Assembly (NCBI GenBank): GCA_012521675.1
Contig: JAAYLU010000007.1
Span: 1 to 43,331, forward strand
Direction: 5' to 3'
Origin: Synergistaceae bacterium
GTDB taxonomy: Bacteria > Synergistota > Synergistia > Synergistales > Aminobacteriaceae
Length of the DNA: 43,331 bases
Numbering within the stretch: position 1 is the first letter of the stretch; each line of letters opens with the position of its first letter. Of the stretch, positions 17,150 through 26,648 are shown one piece after another. The notes under the pieces were generated by a model, which had not been told where the DNA came from, did not search any database, and saw nothing but the letters and a program-made list of their open reading frames with translations. Position numbers and translations under genes: made by a program.

Positions 17150-17931
17150 TGTACCCCGTCCTGTTCACCATCGGAGACACGCCGGTCCACAGCTACTACC
17201 TGCTGTGGACCTTGGCATTGATGATGGCCGTGCTGCTTGTTCGATCGAGGATGACTGGCATGTACGGATTAGTCGATGACGATGCCAGGGCGATAATCAT
17301 ATGGGGGTTCCTGGGAATGCTGCTGGGGGCTAGGATGGGAAGCGTCTACGACTCCTGGGCCATATACCGGGCCGACCTTTGGAGGATACTGAGGGTCTGG
17401 GAAGGGGGGCTCTCGGCCATTCCCGCCTTTTTGGGCGCGGCGGCTCTCTCCTTGGTCGCATCCCTGGCACGGGGCGTCTCTTTCTGGAAAGTGGTGGACG
17501 CCGCTGCGACGCCCGCGGCCCTGACTGTCGCAGTAGGTCGATGGGGGTGCTTCCTAAACGGCTGTTGCTGGGGAATTGTGACTACATCCCCTCTCGGAGT
17601 GCGTTTTATATCGGATTCCCCCGATGTACTGCGGCATCCGACCCAGCTTTACTACTCCTTCGGGGCCCTGGCTATCGCAGGTCTGCTCCAGTGGACGGAG
17701 CAGGCCCTCCTGGGGGACGGCGATGCCAGAAGGGTCAAGGGAGCGGTTCTCTGCCCCCTGTTCTCTGTTCTCTACTCGGTTATGCGCCTTTCGATAGACC
17801 CCTTCAGAAGTGATTATTACGGTGCCGGAATGCAACTGAACCGGTATATACTCTCGGTCACGGCAGTGGTGGGGGCAGCCTGGCTCGCTCATTCCCTGTT
17901 CGCAAAACGTGGCGGAGAGCGAGGTTTATAG
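17149..17931 (+). CDS. lgt: Divergent prolipoprotein diacylglyceryl transferase (Lgt family)
   Basis: 260 residues, about seven membrane helices. Family marks are GARMGSVYDSW, GGLS (88-91), GRWGCFLNGCCWG (130-142), HPTQLYYS and a C-terminal MRLSIDPFRSD. Lgt moves diacylglycerol from phosphatidylglycerol onto the lipobox cysteine. The signature differs from E. coli: Arg143 is kept (Arg131), but the positions of Asn146 and Glu151 are Cys134 and Cys139, and the region of His103 (usually SFHGG) reads SAIPA. It may be a variant subfamily or not a true Lgt. It is coupled to jag by an overlapping stop/start. Confidence 0.75.
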   Translation: MYPVLFTIGDTPVHSYYLLWTLALMMAVLLVRSRMTGMYGLVDDDARAIIIWGFLGMLLGARMGSVYDSWAIYRADLWRILRVWEGGLSAIPAFLGAAALSLVASLARGVSFWKVVDAAATPAALTVAVGRWGCFLNGCCWGIVTTSPLGVRFISDSPDVLRHPTQLYYSFGALAIAGLLQWTEQALLGDGDARRVKGAVLCPLFSVLYSVMRLSIDPFRSDYYGAGMQLNRYILSVTAVVGAAWLAHSLFAKRGGERGL

Positions 17932-18022
17932 AAAATGCGGATTCATCATTAGGTAAAAAAAACGATGTTTTTCCGCCCAAAAAGAATACAATAAAACCAT
18001 CCAGATTCGGAGGTGGTTTACA

Positions 18023-19441
18023 GTGCAGTTAAAAAACAAAAATTTAGGGATCATAGGCGTCCCAGTAGCGCTGTTGCTCGTTTTGACGTTTCTGTTGCAG
18101 CTGACTTCACTCGCGACGCCCTCCTTCGCCCAGGATCCTTTCACGGACAACCCGGTGGCGAAGATCGCGAAGGAGCTCTCTCCGGCCGTCGTCAACATCG
18201 ATGTCGAGGCGATGGTCACCCGCTCCATGAGCCCGTTCGGGGACGACCCGATCTTCCGGCAGTTCTTCGGGGAGGAGTTCCGCCGCTTCTCGAGGACCAT
18301 CCCCATGAAGGGCAGGGGATCCGGGTTCATCGTGTCCAAGGACGGTCACATAATCACGAACAACCACGTCGTGGACGGTGCGGACAAGATCACCGCCACT
18401 TTCGCCGACGGCAGGACTTTCGAGGCCAAGGTGCTCGGCAAGGACCCGACCTTCGACCTGGCGGTGCTCAAGATCGAAGGCAACGACCTGCCCTTCCTCG
18501 AACTGGCTGACTCCGACAAGACCGAGGTGGGCGAGTGGGTGGTCGCCATCGGCAATCCCTTCGGGCTCGAGCACACGGTGACAGTCGGGGTCATCTCGGC
18601 GAAGAACCGCAGCATCCACGCGGGCAACGTCAACTTCGACGGTTTCCTCCAGACAGACGCGGCGATCAATCCGGGCAACAGCGGAGGCCCTCTGCTGAAC
18701 CTCAGGGGAGAAGTGGTGGGGATCAACACTGCCATAGTACCCTATGCCCAGGGGATAGGTTTCGCGATCCCGGTCAACATGGCCAAGCAGGTGATGAACG
18801 ACCTCATCGAGTTCGGCAAGGTCCGAAGAGGGTGGCTCGGTGTCACGATTCAGCCCCTGACCAGGGAGTTCGCCGAGGCGTATGGGGTTGACGGGGAGAA
18901 CGGCGCTGTCGTCAGCGACGTGATGCCCGACTCGCCGGCGGAGAAGGCCGGGTTGCATAGGGGCGACGTCATACTGGAGGTGGACGGGGCAAGCGTCAAG
19001 AACCACCAGGAGTTCGTGATGAAGATCCGCCAGATGCTCGCCGGCACCAAGGTGAAGCTGACCGTGGTGCGCCAGAAGAAGACCATCGAGATAGACGCGA
19101 CACTGGGCGATATGCCCGGCAGCGAGGTTCGCGCCGTCCCGGGGGAGGGAGGAGCCAAGGCGCTCAAGGGGCTTGGAATAGAGGTGAGCTCCGTCACCGA
19201 CGAGGTGCGCAAGAAGAACGGCCTGAAGAAGGATGAGGGCGTGCTGATCTCCTCGGTCGAGGAGGGCTCGATGGCCCAGAGGGCGGGCATACGTGAGAAC
19301 GACGTAATACTGGAGATGAACGGACTGAGGCTCTCCGGCCTCTCGGATCTAGACAGGGTGGATGACAAGAGCGGGTCGGCGGTGCTGTTGATCATGAGGG
19401 ACTCGAGGACGTTCTTCGTCTCGATCAGGACCCGCAAGTAG
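18023..19441 (+). CDS. htrA: Periplasmic serine protease HtrA/DegP family
   Basis: 472 residues. A signal peptide or anchor (about 1-36, ending TPSFAQ) sends it across the inner membrane. The chymotrypsin-like domain has the full triad: His115 in NNHVV, Asp145 in FDLAVLK and Ser220 in GNSGGP. Two PDZ domains follow (about 250-345 and 370-470). It degrades or refolds damaged envelope proteins. The GTG at 18023 has GGAGGT 8 bases upstream. The 91-base gap after lgt is AT-rich with TACAAT at 17987-17992 but no clear -35; a strong terminator follows the gene, so it is likely monocistronic. Confidence 0.94.
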   Translation: MQLKNKNLGIIGVPVALLLVLTFLLQLTSLATPSFAQDPFTDNPVAKIAKELSPAVVNIDVEAMVTRSMSPFGDDPIFRQFFGEEFRRFSRTIPMKGRGSGFIVSKDGHIITNNHVVDGADKITATFADGRTFEAKVLGKDPTFDLAVLKIEGNDLPFLELADSDKTEVGEWVVAIGNPFGLEHTVTVGVISAKNRSIHAGNVNFDGFLQTDAAINPGNSGGPLLNLRGEVVGINTAIVPYAQGIGFAIPVNMAKQVMNDLIEFGKVRRGWLGVTIQPLTREFAEAYGVDGENGAVVSDVMPDSPAEKAGLHRGDVILEVDGASVKNHQEFVMKIRQMLAGTKVKLTVVRQKKTIEIDATLGDMPGSEVRAVPGEGGAKALKGLGIEVSSVTDEVRKKNGLKKDEGVLISSVEEGSMAQRAGIRENDVILEMNGLRLSGLSDLDRVDDKSGSAVLLIMRDSRTFFVSIRTRK

Positions 19442-19472
19442 TCTCCCCTTATTTTGGAAGGCAGATGAGCGG

Positions 19473-19510
19473 ACGCCCCCGTCGCGAGCACGGGGGCGTT
19501 TGCTTATTTT
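19473..19510 (+). terminator. Intrinsic terminator of htrA
   Basis: A perfect 10-base GC-rich stem, ACGCCCCCGT (19473-19482) with ACGGGGGCGT (19490-19499), 7-base loop, followed by TTTGCTTATTTT. Confidence 0.92.
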
Positions 19511-19528
19511 CGCGGCAGGTGATAGTAT
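19500..19528 (+). promoter_or_regulatory. Probable promoter of rpsO
   Basis: TTGCTT at 19500-19505, 17-base spacer, TAGTAT at 19523-19528. The -35 box is built from the T-tail of the htrA terminator, a compact terminator/promoter overlap. Confidence 0.6.
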
Positions 19529-19605
19529 TCGTCTCGACCCTTACTCGGATCTGCGCTCCGGACGCTCTTCTGAGTTTCGGGATTCTTTTCAAGAGGTGAA
19601 ACAGT

Positions 19606-19872
19606 ATGTTGCAGGGAGAGAAGAAACAGGGAATCATCGAGGAGTACCGGGTTCATTCAACCGATACCGGTTCCCCCGAGGTGCAGGTGGCGATGCTGAC
19701 GCAGCGTATCCGCGAGTTGACGGAGCATCTCAAGATCCACACGAAGGACTTCCACTCGCGCAGAGGACTGCTGAAGATGGTCGGCAAGAGACGCAGACTG
19801 CTGCGATACCTGAAGGGCAAGGATTTCAACCGGTACAAGGTCCTTATCGAGAGGCTCGGTCTGCGCCACTAA
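19606..19872 (+). CDS. rpsO: 30S ribosomal protein S15
   Basis: 88 residues with the standard S15 sequence ([40 protein letters not shown]). It binds the 16S rRNA central domain and helps bridge the subunits. AAGAGGTG precedes the ATG. As in many bacteria it sits before pnp, but a strong terminator separates them, so pnp is probably reached by read-through or a separate promoter. Confidence 0.97.
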   Translation: MLQGEKKQGIIEEYRVHSTDTGSPEVQVAMLTQRIRELTEHLKIHTKDFHSRRGLLKMVGKRRRLLRYLKGKDFNRYKVLIERLGLRH

Positions 19873-19887
19873 AAATGCGATCCCGGG

Positions 19888-19918
19888 GAGCGAGGACGCG
19901 AAGTCCTCGCTCTTTTTT
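19888..19918 (+). terminator. Intrinsic terminator between rpsO and pnp
   Basis: A 10-base stem GAGCGAGGAC (19888-19897) with GTCCTCGCTC (19903-19912), 5-base loop, then TTTTTT. It lies 16 bases past rpsO. Confidence 0.9.
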
Positions 19919-19982
19919 GGTCGATTGTGGTATTCTTACTCCGCATACGAGAAGAGATGAATACCGAGGAGGAAGAAAATTA

Positions 19983-22259
19983 ATGGAGAAGACGTTTTCA
20001 GTCGAGATCGGAGGGCGGCCTCTGCAATTTTCCACGGGCAGAGTGGCCAGGCAGGCTAATGGAGCGGTGGTTGCCGCACATGGAGAGACCACGGTCCTGA
20101 CCACGGCCTGCATCACCGACAAGCCGCGCACAGGGATCGACTTTTTCCCTCTGCTCGTCGATTTCGAGGAGAGATTTTACTCCGCCGGCAAGATACCCGG
20201 CGGTTTTATCAAGCGCGAGGGGCGCCCGTCGGAGACGGCGGTGCTGAGCTGCAGGATGGTGGACCGTTCCATCCGGTCGCTATTCGACGAGTCGATGCGT
20301 TACGACGTGCACGTGGTTTCGACCGTGCTCTCGGTCGACCAGGTCAACCCTCCCAACGTTCTGGCCATAAACGCGGCATCGGCAGCGCTCAGCATCTCCG
20401 ACATCCCGTGGGGCGGGCCGGTAGGCGCGGTCAGGATAGGCCGGGTGGGCGACGATTTCGTGATCAACCCCACAGAGGAGCAGATGGAAGAGTCCACGCT
20501 CGACCTGCTGGTGACGGGACACCTGGATGGTGTGACTATGGTCGAGTGCGGATCCAGGGAGGTATCCGAGGAGCTGCTGGTCGACGCGCTGGAGCTGGCC
20601 CAGGGAGAGATAAAAAAGATTGTCGCCCTGTTCAACGAGATGCGCGACTCGGTCGGGCGCGAAAAACTGGTGTTCCCTGTGCCCCCCGTATTCTCGGATA
20701 TCGACTCGTGGGCCGAGTCCAACCTGTCGGCCGATATACGAGCCGCGGTGACGATTCACGATAAGAAGCCGCGTGGAGACGCTATATCGGCGGTCAAGAA
20801 CAGGCTGCTGGAGCGTTTCGAGGAGGAGTACCCCGACGCGGGCGACTATATTTCGGCGCTGGTGGACGAGATGGTCAAGAGCACCATGCGCTCGCTCATA
20901 GTCAACGAGGGAAAGAGGGCGGACGGTCGCAGCATGGACGAACTCAGGAAGGTGACCTCCGAGACGGGAGTGCTGCCGAGGGTGCACGGTTCGGCCCTGT
21001 TCACCAGGGGCGAGACCCAGGCTCTCGTCGTGACGACCCTTGGAATGATGGGAGTGGACGACCAGATCCTGGATGGTTTGAAGCAGGACGAGCCGGCCAA
21101 GAGGTTCATCCTCCACTATAACTTCCCCCCCTACTCGGTCGGGGAGGTACGCCCGATGAGGGGGCCCGGCAGGCGCGAGATCGGCCACGGCGCTCTGGCC
21201 GAGCGAGCGCTCCGACCGATGATACCGGACGAAGAGAGCTTCCCCTACGTCATGAGGGTCGTGTCGGACATACTGGAATCCAACGGCTCGAGTTCCCAGG
21301 CCTCGATCTGCGGTGCCAGCCTTGCCCTTATGGATGCCGGAGTCCCGACCAGCAAGCACGTGGCCGGGGTGGCCATGGGATTGATAAAAGAAGGAGACAG
21401 AGTGGCGATCCTCACTGATATCCAGGGGTTGGAGGATCACTTCGGCGACATGGACTTCAAGGTTGCCGGGACGCGCGAGGGTGTTACAGCCCTCCAGATG
21501 GACAACAAGGCGGGCGGGATAACCAGGGAGATACTGCAGCGTGCCCTCTCCCAGGCTCGCACTGCCAGGATGCTGATCCTGGACTCGATGGAGGCGGCGA
21601 TACCGGCCCCGGCCGATCTCTCTCCCAACGCCCCCAGGATATTCATGACCACGATAGACCCGGAGAAGATACGAGATGTGATCGGCCCCGGCGGCAAGGT
21701 CATCCGCGGAATCACGCAGAAGACAGGTGTCAAGATAAACGTCGAGGACAGCGGCGAGATCTACATAGGCGGTCCGACGCAGGAGAAGGTCGACGAGGCC
21801 CTCTCGATCATTCGCGGACTCACCAAGGACCTGGAGGCGGGAGAGGTCTACTATGGTACGGTCACTCGCCTGATGGCGTTCGGCGCTTTCGTCGAGTGCC
21901 TCCCGGGCAAGGAGGGGCTTCTGCATGTCAGCGAGGTTAGCACTCGCCGCATACCCAAGGTCGATGACGTCTTCAAGGTCGGAGACCAGGTGCTCGTCAT
22001 GGTTAAGGAGATAGACGACATGGGACGAGTCAACCTCACCAGGAGGCGCATACTGGAGAACGAACGCAGAATAGCCGCCGAGGGTCTCTCGGACGTGCTC
22101 CCGGCGGAGAGGGAGAGGGAGAAGGCGATAGAGGCTCTCGCGGAGGCGAGCAGGCAGAACCCCCATCCGGAGCGAGACAGGCCCGGCGGCGGGCGTGACA
22201 GAGGGGACAGGCGTTCGGGCGGAGGAGGGCCCAGGAGGCACTCCTCGGGGAGGTCTTAG
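19983..22259 (+). CDS. pnp: Polyribonucleotide nucleotidyltransferase (PNPase)
   Basis: 758 residues. Phosphorolytic 3'-to-5' exoribonuclease, usually a trimer and often part of an RNA degradosome. Order: first RNase PH domain (from about 10), all-alpha linker, second RNase PH domain with MRGPGRREIGHGALAERAL, KH domain (VIGPGGKVIRGITQKTGVKI, about 560-620) and S1 domain (YYGTVTRLMAFGAFVE, about 625-695). The tail after about 720 is rich in Arg, Gly, Asp and Ser (RPGGGRDRGDRRSGGGGPRR). The ATG at 19983 follows GAGGAGGAAG; the open frame runs back to 19500 through rpsO but is non-coding there. Confidence 0.96.
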   Translation: MEKTFSVEIGGRPLQFSTGRVARQANGAVVAAHGETTVLTTACITDKPRTGIDFFPLLVDFEERFYSAGKIPGGFIKREGRPSETAVLSCRMVDRSIRSLFDESMRYDVHVVSTVLSVDQVNPPNVLAINAASAALSISDIPWGGPVGAVRIGRVGDDFVINPTEEQMEESTLDLLVTGHLDGVTMVECGSREVSEELLVDALELAQGEIKKIVALFNEMRDSVGREKLVFPVPPVFSDIDSWAESNLSADIRAAVTIHDKKPRGDAISAVKNRLLERFEEEYPDAGDYISALVDEMVKSTMRSLIVNEGKRADGRSMDELRKVTSETGVLPRVHGSALFTRGETQALVVTTLGMMGVDDQILDGLKQDEPAKRFILHYNFPPYSVGEVRPMRGPGRREIGHGALAERALRPMIPDEESFPYVMRVVSDILESNGSSSQASICGASLALMDAGVPTSKHVAGVAMGLIKEGDRVAILTDIQGLEDHFGDMDFKVAGTREGVTALQMDNKAGGITREILQRALSQARTARMLILDSMEAAIPAPADLSPNAPRIFMTTIDPEKIRDVIGPGGKVIRGITQKTGVKINVEDSGEIYIGGPTQEKVDEALSIIRGLTKDLEAGEVYYGTVTRLMAFGAFVECLPGKEGLLHVSEVSTRRIPKVDDVFKVGDQVLVMVKEIDDMGRVNLTRRRILENERRIAAEGLSDVLPAEREREKAIEALAEASRQNPHPERDRPGGGRDRGDRRSGGGGPRRHSSGRS

Positions 22260-22265
22260 ACCCAG

Positions 22266-22709
22266 ATGCCGGTCTCCGTACATATAACCCGAGACGGAAG
22301 AGCGAAGGGCTTTCCCCTTCCGGAGTACGCCACGGAGGGCGCCGCAGGCGTCGACCTTCGTTCAGTGGAGGACACTCTGCTGCTTCCGGGAGAGAGGATA
22401 AGCGTTGGGACGGGAGTCCGATTGGAGATCCCTATGGGATACGAGGGGCAGGTAAGGCCGAGGAGCGGCCTGGCCATCAGGCACGGGGTCACCGTGCTCA
22501 ACGCCCCCGGGACCATCGACAGCGACTACAGGGGAGAGATTAGGGTCCTCTTGGTCAACCACGGCAAGGATCCCTTCAACATAGCCGCGGGTGACAGGAT
22601 AGCGCAGCTCGTGATAGCGCCCGTCTCCAGGGTCGAATGGGTAGAAGCGGAATCGCTCGAGGCCACGGAACGAGGCGAGGGAGGTTTCGGCAGCACCGGG
22701 AACGGTTGA
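22266..22709 (+). CDS. dut: dUTP diphosphatase (dUTPase)
   Basis: 147 residues, the trimeric all-beta dUTPase that converts dUTP to dUMP and pyrophosphate, keeping uracil out of DNA. The five family motifs are visible in order: [27 protein letters not shown] with the catalytic aspartate, DRIAQLVI and [10 protein letters not shown]. It starts 6 bases after the pnp stop and is probably cotranscribed. Its TGA lies within the -35 box of the thrS promoter. Confidence 0.96.
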   Translation: MPVSVHITRDGRAKGFPLPEYATEGAAGVDLRSVEDTLLLPGERISVGTGVRLEIPMGYEGQVRPRSGLAIRHGVTVLNAPGTIDSDYRGEIRVLLVNHGKDPFNIAAGDRIAQLVIAPVSRVEWVEAESLEATERGEGGFGSTGNG

Positions 22710-22734
22710 CAGCCGTCATATTTGGCTGTATAAG
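22706..22734 (+). promoter_or_regulatory. Sigma-70 promoter of thrS
   Basis: A perfect -35 TTGACA at 22706-22711, exactly 17 bases, then TATAAG at 22729-22734. An inverted repeat ACAGCC (22709-22714) with GGCTGT (22724-22729) sits across the spacer and could be an operator or chance. Transcription would start near 22741. Confidence 0.85.
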
Positions 22735-22740
22735 AAACAG

Positions 22741-23000
22741 GCAAGAATGTTACCTGCGATGATGGGGAGAGTAGGGGAGTGGAGTCCGGACAGAGACGGG
22801 GGCACGAGGCTGAGAGGCCCCCTGCGGATGCCTCCCTGAAGACCGCCCTTGAGCGGGCGCCGAAATACCGTCAGGACAAGGCGCCGGGGTTTCGCCCCTT
22901 ACAGCGGGTTCAAGAGCCGCGCGGCTTTTGCGCGGAAGTGGAGTGGGACCGCGACATGCCCGTGTCGTCTCCATAGCGGAGACGACACGGGCATTTTTCT
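22741..23000 (+). promoter_or_regulatory. T-box riboswitch, threonine-specific
   Basis: The 290-base leader of thrS has T-box hallmarks. AGTA at 22770-22773 is the stem I loop-E strand, followed by GGGGAG pairing with CTCCC at 22832-22836. Opposite lies GAAGACC, in which ACC (22842-22844) would be the threonine specifier codon. GGAGTGGGACCGCG at 22940-22953 matches the T-box consensus AGGGTGGNACCGCG at all but two positions. A perfect 17-base terminator stem (22956-22972 with 22978-22994) and TTTTT follow. Uncharged tRNA-Thr should favour read-through into thrS. Confidence 0.92.
22956..22998 (+). terminator. Regulated terminator of the thrS leader
   Basis: Arms ATGCCCGTGTCGTCTCC (22956-22972) and its exact reverse complement (22978-22994), loop ATAGC, then T-run to 22998. 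It starts 2 bases after the T-box sequence rather than overlapping it. Confidence 0.92.
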
Positions 23001-23024
23001 TTCAATAATGAGGAGGTAGGGAGT

Positions 23025-24923
23025 ATGGTGCGGTTTGTCGGAAACAACGGAAAGTCCGTGGACGTTCCCTCCGGGACGAAGGCGGGCGATGTGCTGGACT
23101 CGCTGGGAGTGAGGAAGGGGGCGGTGGCGGCCATCACCGGAGACGGTTACGTGGACCTGTTCCGCCCGCTGGAGGAGGGCGGCGAGATAGAGCCGGTGCT
23201 CGCTGACTCCGAGGAGGGGCTGGATATACTGAGGCACTCGGCCGCTCACCTGATGGCCCAGGCGGTGGAGCAGCTCTACCCAGGGACCAGGTACGGAGTC
23301 GGCCCCTCCATCAAGGACGGGTTCTACTACGACATGGAGATACCGGGTGGCATCACCGAGGAGGACCTGCCGAGGATAGAGCGCGAGATGCGGCGCCTGG
23401 CCAAGCGATCCATCCCCGTCGAGAGGCTCGTCATGAGCAAAGAGGAGGCCGTCGACTGGTTCAGAAAGAAGGACGACCCCTACAAGATGGAGATAATCTC
23501 CGACCTAGAGGAGGATACGGTGACCCTGTATGCCCAGGGCGACTACGCCGACCTCTGCCGGGGGCCCCACGTCCCGAACACCTCCTACGTCAAGCACTTC
23601 AAACTGCTCTCGGTGGCGGGGGCCTACTGGCGCGGAGATGAGAAGAACATAATGCTCACGAGGGTGTACGGCACGGCGTTCGCGGACGAGGCATCGCTTG
23701 CGGCTCATCTGCACAGGATGGAGGAGGCGAAGAACCGCGACCACCGCAAGCTCGGCAAGGAGCTCGATCTATTCAGCATACAGCCGGAGGGGCCAGGTTT
23801 CCCCTTCTTCCACCCCAAGGGAATGGTCGTTCTGAACAGCCTGCTCGACTTCTGGAGGAGGGAACACGTAAAGAGAGGCTACTGCGAGATACGCACCCCG
23901 CTGATACTCGAGAGGTCTCTGTGGATCCAGTCGGGGCACTGGGACCACTACAAGGACAACATGTACTTCACGGAGATCGACGAGCGTCCTTTCGCGATCA
24001 AGCCCATGAACTGCCCGGGAGGGATGCTGATCTACAAGAGCCAGATTCGCAGCTACCGCGACCTTCCCCTGCGGATGGCGGAACTTGGCGTGGTCCACAG
24101 GCACGAGAGGAGCGGGGTGTTGCACGGCCTGATGAGGGTCCGCTGCTTCACCCAGGATGACGCCCACCTCTACTGCGCTCCGGAGCAGGTGAAGGACGAG
24201 ATAAAGGGCATAATGGATCTGTGCGACTTCATATACAGGGAGGTCTTCGGGTTCAAGTACTCGGTGGAGCTCTCCACCAGGCCTGAGAGCTGCATGGGCA
24301 CGGAGGAGCAGTGGAATATCGCCGAGACCGCGCTCAAAGAGGCGTTGGAGGAGACGGGGACAGAGTACAGGCTCAACCCGGGCGACGGTGCCTTCTACGG
24401 GCCCAAGATAGACTTCCAGCTCGAGGACTGCATAGGCAGGACATGGCAGTGCGGGACCATCCAGCTGGACTTCCAGATGCCCGAGAAGTTCGATCTCAAC
24501 TACATAGGCCCCGACGGCAGGGAGCACAGGCCGGTCATGCTGCACAGGACGGTGCTCGGCAGCTTGGAGCGCTTCTTCGGCATCCTGATAGAGAACTTCG
24601 CGGGCGCCTTCCCCTACTGGATATCGCCGGTCCAGGCACGCGTGCTGCCTGTGTCGGCTGAGTACACCGAGTATGCAGGCGAGGTGGCGGAAACGCTCAG
24701 GTCGTGGGGAGTGCGCACGGAGACCGACGAGCGAGACGAGAAGCTGGGCAAGAAGATCCGCGACGCCCAGACCCAAAAGATCCCGTACATGATCGTAATC
24801 GGTGAGAAGGAGAGGGAGTCCGGCTCGGTCGCCCCCAGGGAGAGGTCGAAGGGGGATCTGGGCTCGATGTCGCCGGAGCAGTTCAGGGAGGTCCTCAGGG
24901 GAGAGTTCGACCCTATGAGGTAG
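23025..24923 (+). CDS. thrS: Threonyl-tRNA synthetase
   Basis: 632 residues, class II synthetase that charges tRNA-Thr with a zinc ion in the active site. Order: TGS domain (about 1-62), the editing and linker domains with the HSAAHLMAQAVEQLYPG block, the catalytic core with PMNCPGG (zinc Cys), HRHERSG (zinc His) and HRTVLGSLERFFG (third ligand), and the C-terminal anticodon domain (VLPVSAEYTEYA...RDAQTQKIPYMIVIG). The ATG at 23025 follows AGGAGGTAGGG. Expression is set by the T-box upstream. It seems to be a single-gene unit. Confidence 0.98.
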   Translation: MVRFVGNNGKSVDVPSGTKAGDVLDSLGVRKGAVAAITGDGYVDLFRPLEEGGEIEPVLADSEEGLDILRHSAAHLMAQAVEQLYPGTRYGVGPSIKDGFYYDMEIPGGITEEDLPRIEREMRRLAKRSIPVERLVMSKEEAVDWFRKKDDPYKMEIISDLEEDTVTLYAQGDYADLCRGPHVPNTSYVKHFKLLSVAGAYWRGDEKNIMLTRVYGTAFADEASLAAHLHRMEEAKNRDHRKLGKELDLFSIQPEGPGFPFFHPKGMVVLNSLLDFWRREHVKRGYCEIRTPLILERSLWIQSGHWDHYKDNMYFTEIDERPFAIKPMNCPGGMLIYKSQIRSYRDLPLRMAELGVVHRHERSGVLHGLMRVRCFTQDDAHLYCAPEQVKDEIKGIMDLCDFIYREVFGFKYSVELSTRPESCMGTEEQWNIAETALKEALEETGTEYRLNPGDGAFYGPKIDFQLEDCIGRTWQCGTIQLDFQMPEKFDLNYIGPDGREHRPVMLHRTVLGSLERFFGILIENFAGAFPYWISPVQARVLPVSAEYTEYAGEVAETLRSWGVRTETDERDEKLGKKIRDAQTQKIPYMIVIGEKERESGSVAPRERSKGDLGSMSPEQFREVLRGEFDPMR

Positions 24924-24982
24924 TAGCTGAAAAACCCGGTAAAGCCCTGCCGGACTCGTGTCAGGCCGACATAGCGGAGGAG

Positions 24983-25011
24983 TTGCTTCTTTTGCTCGAA
25001 AGCCCTACAAT
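24983..25011 (+). promoter_or_regulatory. Promoter of guaB
   Basis: TTGCTT at 24983-24988, 17-base spacer, TACAAT at 25006-25011, about 45 bases before the guaB ATG. No clear intrinsic terminator is seen between thrS and this promoter. Confidence 0.7.
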
Positions 25012-25017
25012 CCTTGA

Positions 25018-26532
<1,515 letters not shown>

Positions 26533-26542
26533 ATTTATTCCG

Positions 26543-26579
26543 GACTCTGCTTGAGCATAGCCCAAGAGTCTGATATTAT
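26543..26579 (+). promoter_or_regulatory. Promoter of the TAXI/TRAP operon with overlapping inverted repeat
   Basis: TTGAGC at 26551-26556, 17-base spacer, TATTAT at 26574-26579. An imperfect dyad, GACTCT (26543-26548) and AGAGTC (26565-26570), spans the -35 and spacer and could bind a repressor; it has no T-run of a terminator. Confidence 0.65.
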
Positions 26580-26648
26580 ACCGAAATGATTTACGGCACT
26601 GGTTTTTCGTGCGCCGGAAGTCCAAAAAAAGAGGAAGGTGGATGAGGA

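Noticed and set aside
17932-18022. A promoter for htrA with -10 TACAAT at 17987-17992
   Set aside because: No acceptable -35 at 16-18 bases, so it is only mentioned in the htrA entry.
19500-19982. A 161-codon N-terminal extension of pnp
   Set aside because: It passes through rpsO and its terminator in another frame; PNPase homology begins at the ATG at 19983 with a good ribosome site.
20280-22283. A 667-codon open frame on the minus strand across pnp and into dut
   Set aside because: It is antisense to well-recognised PNPase motifs; long antisense frames are expected in GC-rich genes. Its translation has no recognisable domain.
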